This document shows, in pieces, positions 42,658 to 51,806 of a DNA stretch of 64,000 bases. Both the position numbers and the translations under genes were made by a program. The stretch's first letter is position 1. Each line of letters starts with the position of its first letter. Origin of the DNA: Sphingomonas sp. (lineage in GTDB: Bacteria; Pseudomonadota; Alphaproteobacteria; Sphingomonadales; Sphingomonadaceae); contig JAFOMG010000028.1 in NCBI GenBank assembly GCA_017418975.1, positions 1-64,000 of the forward strand, written 5' to 3'. The notes under the pieces are model-generated. The model saw nothing but the letters and a program-made list of their open reading frames with translations. It did not search any database and was not told the DNA's origin.

Positions 42658-43638
42658 CTAGATCTCGAAATTGACCATCTTGGCCATGATGAAGGCGCCG
42701 ATGCCCATCCAGAGCAGGCCGCCGCCGCCGGCGATCATCAGGCGCTGATCCGCGAAGAAATTGGCCATGTAGTTGTTGTTGATGAACCAGACGAGCGCGA
42801 AGACGATAAAGGGCAGCGCGCCGACGATCAGCGCCGATGCCTTGGATTCCGACGACATCGCCTTGATCTTCAGCTTCATCTGCGCGCGCTTGCGCAGCAC
42901 GTCGGCCAGGTTGGCCAGCGTCTCGGCCAGGTTGCCGCCGGTCTCGCGCTGGATCTGGATGGTGATGGTGAAGAACTGGAATTCGGGCGTGCCGAGCCGG
43001 TCCGCGGTTTCCTGCAGCGCGGTGTCGAGCGACTTGCCGATCTTCATCTTGTCGCTCACCGCGCGGAATTCCTCGCCGACCGGGCCGTCGACTTCCTGGC
43101 CGACCACGCCGATCGTCTCGGTGATCGGCAAGCCCGAGCGCAGCCCACGCACGAGCAGCTCGATCGCGTCGGGAAACTTGGCGGTGAACCGGGCGATGCG
43201 GCGCTTGATGAAGAAGCCGACCACGAAGTGCGGCAGGCCGACGCCCAGGAACAGGCCGACGCCCAGGCCCAGAAGGATCGGCAGGCCCTGGAGCATGATC
43301 AGCCCGGCGGGCACCAGCGTGAGCCCGGCGCTCACCATCATATACTGGCCGAGCGTCCAGGGCTTGCCGGTCATGCTGAGCCGCTTCTGGAGCAGCGCCG
43401 GATTGGGAAGGAAGCGCGCGGCGGTGACGTCCATGCGCGTGGCGCGGGCGGCGGCGACGCGGCGCATCTGCGCCTCCATCGCGTTGGCGCCGACGGCGCT
43501 CACCACATGGCGCTCGCGCATCGTCTTGACCCGGCGCGCGCCCGCCCGCTCGGCCGACGGGCCCGAAAAGGCGAGCACCATCAGCGCGAGCACCACGAAA
43601 GTGCCTCCAGCGAGCATCAATACCGGCAGCATCTCCAC
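42658..43638 (-). CDS. tadB: Tad pilus inner-membrane protein TadB (T2SS F family)
   Basis: A 326-residue GspF-family protein, the partner of TadC in the pilus assembly platform. The GspF domain reads FPDAIELLVRGLRSGLPITETIGVVGQEV and ITIQIQRETGGNLAETLANLADVLR. Membrane helices lie at the N-terminus, around residues 85-130 and at the end. In most tad loci the CpaF/TadA ATPase gene comes directly before tadB. Here cpaE precedes it with only 51 bases between. Confidence 0.93.
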   Translation of the reverse strand: MEMLPVLMLAGGTFVVLALMVLAFSGPSAERAGARRVKTMRERHVVSAVGANAMEAQMRRVAAARATRMDVTAARFLPNPALLQKRLSMTGKPWTLGQYMMVSAGLTLVPAGLIMLQGLPILLGLGVGLFLGVGLPHFVVGFFIKRRIARFTAKFPDAIELLVRGLRSGLPITETIGVVGQEVDGPVGEEFRAVSDKMKIGKSLDTALQETADRLGTPEFQFFTITIQIQRETGGNLAETLANLADVLRKRAQMKLKIKAMSSESKASALIVGALPFIVFALVWFINNNYMANFFADQRLMIAGGGGLLWMGIGAFIMAKMVNFEI

Positions 43639-43689
43639 GCCGCACCAACTCCGCTTGCGTAACCTGCGCGCAGCCTAGCCGCGCAATGG

Positions 43690-44982
43690 TTACTTCTTTG
43701 CCTTGACCGGCATCCTCACCTTGAACTTGTCGAGCAGCGAGCCGCCGCCCTTGGGCTTGTCGCCCTTGCCCTTCGCCTTGCCGGGGCCGGCATCCTCGGC
43801 GCCCGAATCGGCGATGCCGGCGATGCGCTGGGCGAGGTCGACGAGCGGAGCGATGCCCTTGTTGCCCTTGCCCACTTCGGCGAGCGGCTTGCCCAGCTTG
43901 GCCGATTGCGAGGCGAGCTTGGCATCGAAGGGCAGCATGAAGTCGATCTTGCGCTCGATCGAGCCCTCGAAGTCCTTGCGGCTGATCTCGAGCACTGCCG
44001 CCTGCTGGATCTTGTTGGCGACCACGATCACCTGGGTCTGCGGCGCGTTCGACTTGAACCAGCTGAGAATGCGGATCGCGTCGCGCGCGGAAGCCAGCGT
44101 CAGCTCGGTCGCCAGCACGGCCACCTGCACATCGGTGATCAGGTGCGGATGGTTGACCAGCATCGAGCGCGGCAGGTCGACCACCGTGCATTCGAAGGCG
44201 GTGCGGATCTCTTCCTGCAGCTGATAGAAGGCCGCGCCGTCGGTCATGATCGGCGAATGGATCGGCGCTTCGGCGCTGAGCACGGCGAGGCGGTCCGAAG
44301 CGCGGACCATTGCGCGCTCGATGAACAGCCCGTCGATGCGGCTGGGATTCTCGATCGCGTCGGTCAGGCCGCGGCCCGGTTCGAGGTCGAGTGCGAGCGC
44401 GCCCGTGCCGAAATGCACGTCGAGGTCGAGCAGCGCGGTGCTGCGGCCCAGGCGCTCGCCCATCAGCCAGGCAAGCGAAGTGGCGAGCGTCGAGGCGCCG
44501 GCGCCGCCGCGCGTGCCGATCACCGCCACCGCGCAATGCGGGCGATCGGTGCCGGCCTCGGCCAGCTTGGGCGCGCTGAGCGCGGCCTGGGCCTGGGCGA
44601 AGGCATCGCGCAGTGCATCCGGGTTCAGCGGCTTGAGCAGATAGTCGTGGATGCCGCTCGCGACGAGGTCGCGATACAGGCGCACGTCGTTCACCTGGCC
44701 CGACGCGATCACGATCGTGCCCGGCTCGCAGACTTCGGCGAGCGCGTTGATGTCGTTGAGCGGGTCGCCGCTCTCGGAGAGATCGACGAACAGGATGTTC
44801 GGGCTCGCCGAGACCGACAGGGTCTGGACCGCGTTGCGCAGGCCGCCCTTGTTGACCTTTTCCGGCGACCAGCCGAGCTCGACCGCGATCGGGCGCAGGA
44901 TCTCCGCCGTCGTCTCGTCGCAGACGAACGCAACGAACGGATCGCGATGCCCGGTGCGGGCGGGATTGAAAGGCGCGTTCAC
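43690..44982 (-). CDS. cpaE: Pilus assembly protein CpaE (TadZ)
   Basis: A 430-residue MinD/ParA-like protein that places the Tad machinery at the pole. An N-terminal receiver-like domain (residues 15-140) has lost a phosphorylatable pattern. The deviant P-loop GTRGGAGAST is at residues 156-165. The tail is rich in Gly and Lys (AKGKGDKPKGGGSLLDKFKV). It overlaps cpaD by four bases. The next gene is tadB, so the usual cpaF is missing. Confidence 0.93.
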   Translation of the reverse strand: MNAPFNPARTGHRDPFVAFVCDETTAEILRPIAVELGWSPEKVNKGGLRNAVQTLSVSASPNILFVDLSESGDPLNDINALAEVCEPGTIVIASGQVNDVRLYRDLVASGIHDYLLKPLNPDALRDAFAQAQAALSAPKLAEAGTDRPHCAVAVIGTRGGAGASTLATSLAWLMGERLGRSTALLDLDVHFGTGALALDLEPGRGLTDAIENPSRIDGLFIERAMVRASDRLAVLSAEAPIHSPIMTDGAAFYQLQEEIRTAFECTVVDLPRSMLVNHPHLITDVQVAVLATELTLASARDAIRILSWFKSNAPQTQVIVVANKIQQAAVLEISRKDFEGSIERKIDFMLPFDAKLASQSAKLGKPLAEVGKGNKGIAPLVDLAQRIAGIADSGAEDAGPGKAKGKGDKPKGGGSLLDKFKVRMPVKAKK

Positions 44983-45626
44983 TTGGGGCTCCCCGAACCG
45001 GCGTCGACCTTGCCGCCGCTGCCCGAGGGCACCGCCGCGCGGAACGCGCCGATGGCCTTGGACGCGCTGATCGGATCGGCGGTGGGCGAGCCCGCGGCGC
45101 CGCGGATCAGATCGGCCGGATCCGCGACCATCGCGGCGAGATTGCTGTTGGTCGCGCAGCCATAGTTCGAGCTGGTGCTCGCCTCGAACGTATATTCGGC
45201 GGGGCGCGAATTGTCGGGGCAGCCCGGCACATTGGCGGTCATCCGGGTGACGACCACGCGGATCGTGCCCGGCGCGATCTGGCCGGCGGTGACCGGGGCG
45301 CGATCGGCGAGGATCAGGCCGTAGCGGCCGGCCTCGGCGGCGACTTCCCGGCGGCCGGTGGCGCCGGCGGCGCCGTCGTCGATGGCGACGCGATCGCCGT
45401 AGCGCAGGCTCATGGCCGACATCCAGCCGGCGAGGCGCTGGCTCTCGCCGGGTGCCAGGGAATCGCCGGTCGTCTGCAGGTCGAGCACATAGTCGCTGCG
45501 CTGGACGATCGGCTGATGGATCGATTCCACGCCGCCATTATAGGTGCCGCAGCCGGCGAGCAGCAGCGCCGGGACGAGCAGGGGAGTGAAGCGCGGAAGC
45601 ACGGGCGATCTCCTCGTCAGTCGCAT
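44979..45626 (-). CDS. cpaD: Pilus assembly lipoprotein CpaD
   Basis: A 215-residue CpaD-type lipoprotein of the Tad pilus. Lipobox LLLAGC is near residue 25. The conserved end has NYGCATNSNLAAMVADPADLIRG, the family signature. It probably helps the CpaC secretin at the outer membrane. It lies between cpaC and cpaE with a four-base overlap to cpaE. Confidence 0.92.
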   Translation of the reverse strand: MRLTRRSPVLPRFTPLLVPALLLAGCGTYNGGVESIHQPIVQRSDYVLDLQTTGDSLAPGESQRLAGWMSAMSLRYGDRVAIDDGAAGATGRREVAAEAGRYGLILADRAPVTAGQIAPGTIRVVVTRMTANVPGCPDNSRPAEYTFEASTSSNYGCATNSNLAAMVADPADLIRGAAGSPTADPISASKAIGAFRAAVPSGSGGKVDAGSGSPK

Positions 45627-45631
45627 CGGGG

Positions 45632-47356
45632 TCAGAAGCCGAAGCCGGGGGCTGCGGCGCCGCCCTTCTTCTGCTTGCGGTTGGGTTGCGGGGCGGGTGC
45701 CGCCTGGACGGGCGCGGCGGCCTGGCCGGCCGGCGCGGGCGAATAGGCGCCCACCGAGGGCTGGCCGTCCGTCGGCGCCATGCTCGGCTTGGGGCGGTCG
45801 CCGCCCTTGCCGCTGCCGGAAAGGGCGCCCAGGAAGACGCGGTCGAAGTCGTTCGGCGCCTTGTAGCCGTCGGTCGGCAGGACGATCTGGTTGGCGTTGA
45901 CCGGCTTCACCAGATAGGGGGTGATCACGATCACCAGCTCGGTCTCGTTGCGCTGGAAGCCGTTCGAGCGGAACAGCGCGCCCAGGATCGGCACGTCGCC
46001 CAGGCCCGGCGTCTTGGTGATCGAGTTGTTCTGCGAATTCTGCAGCAGCCCGCCGACCACCATGCTCTCGCCCGAGCCGAGCTCGACGGTGGTCTCGCTG
46101 CGGCGCGTGCTGAGCGCGGGGATGGTGACGCCATTGAGCTGCACCGCGCCGGCCGAGGTCAGCTGCGACACTTCGGGGCGCACGCGCAGCGAGATGCGGC
46201 CATCGGCCAGCACCGTCGGCGTGAAGGCCAGGCTGATGCCGTACTGCTTATATTCCACCGTAGTGGTGCCCAGGCCCTGCGCGACCGGGATCGGGATCTC
46301 GCCGCCGGCGAGGAAGTTCGCCGTCTCGCCCGATTGCGCGGTCAGGTTCGGATTGGCGAGCGTGGTCACCTGGCCGATGGTCTCGCCGAGATCGATCGCC
46401 GCGAGCACGTCGAGGCCGAACAGCTTGCCGGCCAGGCCCATGGTGGCGTTGTCCGAGCCGCGGGTGATGTCGGCCAGGCCGGTGGCGCGCGGATTGACGA
46501 ACCGGCCGGTGGAGGGATCATAGGCGCCGGTGATGGTGACGCCGTTCTGGGTCATCGTCGCCGTCGGATATTTGGCGAGGTCGGTCGCCGAGAACGAGCC
46601 AGGGCTGCGGCCCTGGGCCATGCCGAACTGGAAGCCGCCGGTCGGATCCTTGGTGGTGAAGTTGACGCCGATGTTCTTGACGAAGCTGCGGCTCACCTCG
46701 GCGAACTTCACCTGCAGCTGCACCTGCAGCGGCGTGGCGGTCCGCAGGCGGTTGATCACCGCGATCTTGAGCTGGGCATTGGGATCGTTGACGTTGACGC
46801 CGGGATTGAGCAGGCCGGTGACCAGGCGCTGCGCCTGCTCGCTGTCCTGCGGCGACTTCACCGTGCCGTTGATCACCGCGATCTGGCCGACCGTGGTCAC
46901 CTGGACGTCCGCATCGGGCATGGCGACCTTCACCATGCGATCGATCGAAGTGATGTTCTGCGCCACGCGGATGTTGGTGGAGAAGACCACCGCGCCCGAG
47001 GCGCTGGTCGCGAACACCGTCGCCTCGCCGAAATCCTTGCCGAACAGATGGATCTGGCGCGGATTGTTCACATAGACATCGGCGACGGACGGATTGGAGG
47101 TCCAGACATTGGCGACGTTGGCCGGCAGCGTGATCAGCTCGCCCTGGCCGGTCGAGAGCAGGATCTCGCCGCTCGGCCGCTGCGTGCCCGGCGGCAGGTT
47201 GGCGACGCCCACATTGGTGCGGCCCGGCGCGTTGGTGCGGGCCGGGTGGGGCCGCTTGGACTTGGCGGTCTGGGCGAAGCCGGTCGCCGGCGCGCCGACC
47301 AGCGCGGTCGACACGATCGCGGCGAGCGAGCGCTTCAGAAGAAGCTTGCGAGTCAT
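45632..47356 (-). CDS. cpaC: Tad pilus secretin CpaC (RcpA)
   Basis: A 574-residue outer-membrane secretin. A signal peptide (to GFAQTAKS) is followed by the pilus/secretin N-domain (GQGELITLPANVANVWTSNPSVADVYV), a BON-like region and the secretin domain (TVELGSGESMVVGGLLQNSQNN..TPGLGDVPILGALFRS). A Pro/Ala-rich tail ends in KKGGAAAPGFGF. The start at 47356 gives the signal peptide. It begins one base after the cpaB stop. Confidence 0.95.
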   Translation of the reverse strand: MTRKLLLKRSLAAIVSTALVGAPATGFAQTAKSKRPHPARTNAPGRTNVGVANLPPGTQRPSGEILLSTGQGELITLPANVANVWTSNPSVADVYVNNPRQIHLFGKDFGEATVFATSASGAVVFSTNIRVAQNITSIDRMVKVAMPDADVQVTTVGQIAVINGTVKSPQDSEQAQRLVTGLLNPGVNVNDPNAQLKIAVINRLRTATPLQVQLQVKFAEVSRSFVKNIGVNFTTKDPTGGFQFGMAQGRSPGSFSATDLAKYPTATMTQNGVTITGAYDPSTGRFVNPRATGLADITRGSDNATMGLAGKLFGLDVLAAIDLGETIGQVTTLANPNLTAQSGETANFLAGGEIPIPVAQGLGTTTVEYKQYGISLAFTPTVLADGRISLRVRPEVSQLTSAGAVQLNGVTIPALSTRRSETTVELGSGESMVVGGLLQNSQNNSITKTPGLGDVPILGALFRSNGFQRNETELVIVITPYLVKPVNANQIVLPTDGYKAPNDFDRVFLGALSGSGKGGDRPKPSMAPTDGQPSVGAYSPAPAGQAAAPVQAAPAPQPNRKQKKGGAAAPGFGF

Positions 47357-47357
47357 C

Positions 47358-48389
47358 TCAGTTCTTGCCCCCCAGAGCAACGGCGGTCTCGGCATTGCCG
47401 CGAACGACGGTCACGACCGGGCCGCGCGGAGTCGCGGCGCCGGGAAAGCTTTGGCCGGGCGTGGGCGCGGCGCCGGGCGCGGCAGCCGTGCCCATGTCGT
47501 GCGGCCTGGCCGGCACGGTGCTGCGCTGGAAGCGCGACACGTCGGCACCGGTGGCGAAGGTGGTCGCGCCGTCCTGCGGCGCGCGCGCCACCTTGGCGAT
47601 CATTTCCTTTTCCTTCTTCGGATCGCTCGGCACCTCGACATCGCCGTTCGCGATCGCGTCCTCGAGCTCGCCCTGATTGTCGGCGATCGAGCGCAGCGAG
47701 AGCGAGAGCGTGCCGATGGTCTGCGCCACCGCGATCTTCTCGGCGATCTTGGGCGTCGCCTCGACCGTGACGGTCGAATAGGTGTTGACGATCGTGTTGC
47801 CCTTGTCGTCGGTCTGCTTGTCGGTCTTCTGGTCGGTGGCGAGCACGCGCAGGTTGCGCAGCACCGTCTCCGACGCCTTGAGCGCCGGGCCGTCGCCGCC
47901 GCCGCTCACCGACTGGGTGAGGATCAGGTCGATGCGGTCGCCCGGGAAGACGAAGCCCGCGACGGCGCTCTGAGTCGAGACGGGCACGGTCACCGCGCGC
48001 ATGCCGGCGCCGAGCGCGGCGGCGAGGAAGCCGCGGTCGCCGGGCTTCACCAGCGCGCCCTGCGTCACCGGCTGGCCGGCGGGGATCGGGAAGCGCACCA
48101 CGGTGCCGACCAGCTTGGCCGGGTCCGATTCGCTGCGCACGAAATAGGCGCCCTCGACCAGCTCCTTGGGCCAGGGGCGGAATTCGAGCGACTGGGGATC
48201 GAGGATGGTGCCCACCGGCAGCTCGCGCTTGGCGACGAGCACTTCGGTGGTGTTCTGCGGCTGGACGGCCGCCGGCACGGCGCCGGCCTGGGGCGCGGGG
48301 GCGCCGGTCATCAGGTTGCGCGCCATGAACGCGGTGATGGCCGCCACGACGAGCGCACCGACGAGCAGGATCAGCTTGCGTGCATCCAT
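47358..48389 (-). CDS. cpaB: Flp pilus assembly protein CpaB (RcpC)
   Basis: A 343-residue CpaB. It has an N-terminal membrane anchor (KLILLVGALVVAAITAF), an SAF domain (VLVAKRELPVGTILDPQSLEFRPWP and GALVKPGDRGFLAAALGAGMRAVTVPV), and an RcpC-type region (GDRIDLILTQSV). It lies between cpaA and cpaC in the operon. Confidence 0.94.
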   Translation of the reverse strand: MDARKLILLVGALVVAAITAFMARNLMTGAPAPQAGAVPAAVQPQNTTEVLVAKRELPVGTILDPQSLEFRPWPKELVEGAYFVRSESDPAKLVGTVVRFPIPAGQPVTQGALVKPGDRGFLAAALGAGMRAVTVPVSTQSAVAGFVFPGDRIDLILTQSVSGGGDGPALKASETVLRNLRVLATDQKTDKQTDDKGNTIVNTYSTVTVEATPKIAEKIAVAQTIGTLSLSLRSIADNQGELEDAIANGDVEVPSDPKKEKEMIAKVARAPQDGATTFATGADVSRFQRSTVPARPHDMGTAAAPGAAPTPGQSFPGAATPRGPVVTVVRGNAETAVALGGKN

Positions 48390-48449
48390 TTCGCTATTCC
48401 AAGCCTTCTCAAAAGCGCCGGCCTATGTGGTTGCGCCAGCGTTAATTAT

Positions 48450-48923
48450 TCACCCGAACTGGTTAAAAATGGGTTCGCGAAGAACCAGCAGCGCCGCGAT
48501 CGCGATGGCGACGCCATAGGGGATCTCCAGCGGCCCCCCCGCGTCGCGGCGCAGCTGCTTCTCGATCACCATCAGGAGCGTGAGCCCACCGCCGATCAGC
48601 GACATCAGCACGAGCATCCACACCAGCGGCTGCACCGGCAGCCACAGGGCGAGCGCCCCGATCATCTTCACGTCGCCGCCGCCCATCTGCCCCAGCGCGA
48701 AGGCGCCGAGGAAGAAGGCGAAGACGAGCCCGGCAACGCCGGCCTGCATCGCCACGTCCGGCCACAGCGCCAGCCCGTTTGCCCACCACCAGAGCGGCGC
48801 CATCAGCGCGATGGCGGCATTCTTCCAGTTGGCGATCTCGCGCGTGCGCGCATCCTGGATGCCCGCCGAGACGAGCAGCAGCGCAAGTGCCACGAGCAGC
48901 AAAGTGACGAACACATCCCCCAT
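48450..48923 (-). CDS. cpaA: Prepilin peptidase CpaA (TadV)
   Basis: A 157-residue A24 aspartic peptidase that trims Flp prepilins. The two catalytic aspartates are in IQDARTREIANW and GGGDVKM. Five to six membrane helices are visible. It is the first gene of the cpaABCDE-tadBC unit seen here. No flp pilin gene precedes it: the next gene upstream is a divergent hydrolase. Confidence 0.92.
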   Translation of the reverse strand: MGDVFVTLLLVALALLLVSAGIQDARTREIANWKNAAIALMAPLWWWANGLALWPDVAMQAGVAGLVFAFFLGAFALGQMGGGDVKMIGALALWLPVQPLVWMLVLMSLIGGGLTLLMVIEKQLRRDAGGPLEIPYGVAIAIAALLVLREPIFNQFG

Positions 48924-48972
48924 GTCGCCAAAGTCCTAGACGGGACGGCTTATCAAAACGTAACCAAGCCCC

Positions 48973-49917
48973 ATGCGTGAAAACCCGGATCCCCGCCGCA
49001 CCATCCCCGTTGGAGCCAAGGTCCATCGCTGGACGGCCCCCGATGGCTGGCAGTTGCGCGCCTTCGCCTGGCCCGCCGAGACCCCCACGCCGCGCGGCTC
49101 GATCCTGTTCCAGGGCGGCCGGGGCGACATCTTCGAGAAATATCTCGAGGCCTTCCGCCACTGGCACGACCAGGGCTGGACGATCACTTCGTTCGACTGG
49201 CGCGGTCAGGGTGGCTCGGGCCGGCTGACCGCCGCGGCCAATTGCGGCGACATCGACAGCTTCGACAGCTTCATCGCCGACCTGCGCGCCTTTTACGCGG
49301 ACTGGGAGGCGGCGACGCCCGGCCCGCATGTAGTGATGGGCCATTCGATGGGCGGCCATCTGGTGCTGCGTGGCCTGGTCGAGGGCGCGATCCGGCCCGA
49401 TGCCGCGGTGATCGTGGCGCCGATGCTGGGCGTGAAGAGCGCGCTGGGGCCCTTTGCCGAGCGGGCCGCGCGCATCCTGGGCGGCGTGGGCGACAGCACC
49501 CGGCCGGCCTGGAAGAGCAACGAGAAGCCCTACACCACCGAGACTCGCGCCAACCTGCTCACCCATGATCCCGATCGCTATGCCGACGAGATCTGGTGGC
49601 AGCAGCACGATCCCGCCATCGTCACCGGCCCGCCGAGCTGGCGCTGGCTGATCCAGGCGTTCAAGTCGATGCGCGAGCTGGCCGGCGATCCGAAGCTCCG
49701 CAAGATGCCGGTGCCGGTGCTCGCCCTGGTCGCCAAGGCGGACGGGCTGGTCGATGCGAAGGCGGCGCTCCGGATCGTGCCCAGGCTGCCCGATGCCCGC
49801 ATCGTCACTTTCGGCAAGGAAAGCGCGCATGAGATCCTGCGCGAGGAGGACAGGGTCCGCAATCGCGCGATCGGCGAGATCGACCTCTTCCTCGCCGCCC
49901 GCGCCCAGCGGCGCTGA
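48973..49917 (+). CDS. Alpha/beta hydrolase (lysophospholipase/serine aminopeptidase type)
   Basis: A 314-residue cytosolic hydrolase of the Hydrolase_4 group. The nucleophile Ser125 is in MGHSMGGH, SFDWRGQGGSGR is the typical loop before it, VAKADGLVD holds the acid, and SAHEIL the histidine. Monoacylglycerol or lysophospholipid substrates are usual for the family but unproven here. Its stop overlaps the ATG of the FAD oxidoreductase by one base (TGATG). Confidence 0.88.
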   Translation: MRENPDPRRTIPVGAKVHRWTAPDGWQLRAFAWPAETPTPRGSILFQGGRGDIFEKYLEAFRHWHDQGWTITSFDWRGQGGSGRLTAAANCGDIDSFDSFIADLRAFYADWEAATPGPHVVMGHSMGGHLVLRGLVEGAIRPDAAVIVAPMLGVKSALGPFAERAARILGGVGDSTRPAWKSNEKPYTTETRANLLTHDPDRYADEIWWQQHDPAIVTGPPSWRWLIQAFKSMRELAGDPKLRKMPVPVLALVAKADGLVDAKAALRIVPRLPDARIVTFGKESAHEILREEDRVRNRAIGEIDLFLAARAQRR

Positions 49918-50996
49918 TGGCCCATGACGTAGCGATCGTGGGCGCCGGCATCGCCGGTGCCAGCCTGGCGGCCGAGCTCGCGCCGCATGCGCGCGTGCTG
50001 CTGCTCGAGGCGGAGGAGCGCGCCGGCTATCACGCGACGGGCCGCTCGGCCGCCTTCTGGTCCGAAAGCTATGGCGGGCCGGCGATCCAGCCGCTCACCA
50101 CCGCCTCGGGCCCGATGCTCGGCAAATATCTGGAGCCGATGGGCTCGGTCCATATCGGCCGGGCCGACGAGGCGGCGGCGATCGCGGCGTTCCTGGCCGA
50201 GTTCGAAGGCACCGGCGTGGAGCTGCGCCCGGTCGATCCCCGGGCGCTGATCCCGGGCCTGCGCGCGGAATGGACGCTCGGCGTGCTCGAGCCGAGCTGC
50301 GAATATATCGATGTCGGCGGCCTGCACGGCGACATGCTGGCGGCGGCGAAGCGGGCAGGGGCGGAGTTGCTGACGCATGCCGCCCTGGTCTCCGCGCGGC
50401 GCGAGGGCGGCGCATGGCGGCTCGAGACCCGCGCGGGCAGCTTCGCGGCGGCGGTGCTGGTCGATGCCGCCGGTGCCTGGGCCGATCCGGTGGCGGAGAT
50501 GGCCGGGGCGCGGCCGCTCGGCATCCGGCCCTATCGCCGCACGATCATGCAGCTGAAGACCGATCCCGCGCCCGCGCCCGGCAGCGCGATGGTCGCGCAT
50601 ATCGGCGGCAGCTTCTACTGGAAGCCGGAAGCCGGCGGCCGGATCTGGCTGAGCCCGCACGACGAGATCGCGACGCCGCCCTGCGACGCGCAGCCCGAGG
50701 ATATCGACGTCGCCACCGCGATCGACCGGTTCGAGCACGTCGTCGACTGGCGGGTGGAGAGGCTCGAGCACAAATGGGCCGGCCTCAGGACCTTCGCTCC
50801 CGATCGCCTGCCGGTCTATGGCTTCGACGCGGCGGTGCCGGGCTTTTTCTGGTGCGCCGGCCAGGGCGGCTTCGGCATCCAGACCGCGCCGGCGGCCGCG
50901 AAGCTCGCTTCGGCGCTGCTGCTCGGCACCATGCCCGATCCGGCGGTCGCGGCTATTGACCCGGCCCCCTATTCGCCTGCACGTTTCGGAAGCTAA
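49917..50996 (+). CDS. FAD-dependent oxidoreductase (D-amino-acid dehydrogenase type)
   Basis: A 359-residue DAO-family flavoprotein. The N-terminal dinucleotide fold reads VAIVGAGIAGASLAAELAPH, followed by GYHATGRSAAFWSESYG. The C-terminal flavin segment is GFFWCAGQGGFGIQTAPAAAKL. The pattern is close to D-arginine dehydrogenase-like enzymes, so a D-amino acid substrate is a reasonable guess only. It is translationally coupled to the upstream hydrolase. Confidence 0.88.
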   Translation: MAHDVAIVGAGIAGASLAAELAPHARVLLLEAEERAGYHATGRSAAFWSESYGGPAIQPLTTASGPMLGKYLEPMGSVHIGRADEAAAIAAFLAEFEGTGVELRPVDPRALIPGLRAEWTLGVLEPSCEYIDVGGLHGDMLAAAKRAGAELLTHAALVSARREGGAWRLETRAGSFAAAVLVDAAGAWADPVAEMAGARPLGIRPYRRTIMQLKTDPAPAPGSAMVAHIGGSFYWKPEAGGRIWLSPHDEIATPPCDAQPEDIDVATAIDRFEHVVDWRVERLEHKWAGLRTFAPDRLPVYGFDAAVPGFFWCAGQGGFGIQTAPAAAKLASALLLGTMPDPAVAAIDPAPYSPARFGS

Positions 50997-51030
50997 CCCG
51001 GGTTAGCCGTTCGAGTTCGGGAGAAAGCCA

Positions 51031-51204
51031 ATGGCACACAAGTTCGTGATCGAGCAGAACAAGGCCGGCGAGTATGTCGCGAAGTTCAAGTATAACAGCG
51101 AGATAATCTTCTGGACCGAGGGCTATTCCAGCAAGGCCAACGCGCGGAACGCGATCGAATCGATCCTGAAGAACGGCCCGGCCGCGCCGGTCGAGGAGGT
51201 CTGA
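51031..51204 (+). CDS. DUF1508 (YegP-like) small protein
   Basis: A 57-residue protein. The chain MAHKFVIEQNKAGEYVAKFK..NSEIIFWTEGYSSKANARNAIESI is one DUF1508/YegP unit, a small beta-beta-beta-alpha domain found singly or in tandem in many bacteria. The function is unknown. GGGAGAAAG lies seven bases before the ATG, and the frame closes with TGA at 51202-51204. It follows the FAD oxidoreductase by 34 bases and may share its transcript. Confidence 0.88.
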   Translation: MAHKFVIEQNKAGEYVAKFKYNSEIIFWTEGYSSKANARNAIESILKNGPAAPVEEV

Positions 51205-51231
51205 GGGGCTCGAACCAGGCCTCCCTGGATC

Positions 51232-51612
51232 CGTCACCCGGGGCTGACCCGGGGTCCCGCTTCTTGTGTTCCGCTTGAATGGGGCACGATGAGCGGGGAG
51301 GGTGGGCCTGCAGCATGGCCGATCGCTATCGTGGCACCATGCATGCCGGCATGAACTGCAGCCTGGCTTCGCGCATCTATCAGCATTGGACTGGCGACAG
51401 CTCCGATTTCGGCTGCCGCTACGGACTCGTTCGCCTCGTCTGGGCGGAGCACGCACCTGCGATCACCGGCCGCATCGCGCATGAGAAGCGGGTGAAACGC
51501 TGGCGGCGCGAATGGAAGTTCGCGCTGATCGAGCGCGGCAATCCCGAGTGGCGCGACTTCCATGGCCAGCTCGCCCGAAGAAGCGGGACCCCGGATCAAG
51601 CCCGGGGTGACG
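51232..51612 (+). mobile_element. 381-bp element with inverted ends around a GIY-YIG gene
   Basis: The left end (51232-51265) and the inverted right end (51578-51612) share CGTCACCCCGG..CCGGGGTCCCGCTTCTT with few differences. Between them lies a single GIY-YIG-like frame that reads into the right end. The ends match the short paired repeats at 26325-26406 and 32401-32482, whose centres hold only about 20 bases. It is therefore a candidate parent form of the dispersed repeats. No target duplication could be recognised, and mobility is inferred. Confidence 0.55.
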
Positions 51613-51653
51613 GGTGGGGGAGGAGCGCGCCCGGTCACCCCCTTCCGATATAG
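51279..51653 (+). pseudogene. GIY-YIG nuclease family gene, active-site motif lost
   Basis: A 124-residue frame. The segment SRIYQHWTGDSSDFGCRYGL, then RLVWAEHA..AHEKRVKRWRREWKFALIE, then NPEWRD, is clearly that of the small GIY-YIG endonucleases. The motif itself is damaged: the expected V-Y-I reads ACS (WACSMADRYRG) and Y-I-G reads HAG (TMHAGM), so both motif tyrosines are gone. The arginine of ASRIYQH and the glutamate of HEKR remain. The C-terminus continues into repeat sequence. It is probably an inactive remnant, or binds DNA without cutting. Confidence 0.7.
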
Positions 51654-51806
51654 GATCGCGCATGCTTCGCTGCCCGGATGCGGCAGTCGTGAGCCTTCTC
51701 CCACGCTCCGGCCAGCCACGGGAGCGCGAAACCCGCCCGCCATGGCATCAACTTCGTAAGCTTCCGCGCCGCGAATCGGCCCCGGCGGGCCGGCGGATGG
51801 GCAGGC
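51654..51806. other. Gene-free stretch before manD
   Basis: Nothing was recognised here beyond ordinary high-GC sequence between the GIY-YIG remnant and the end of the convergent manD gene. Confidence 0.5.
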
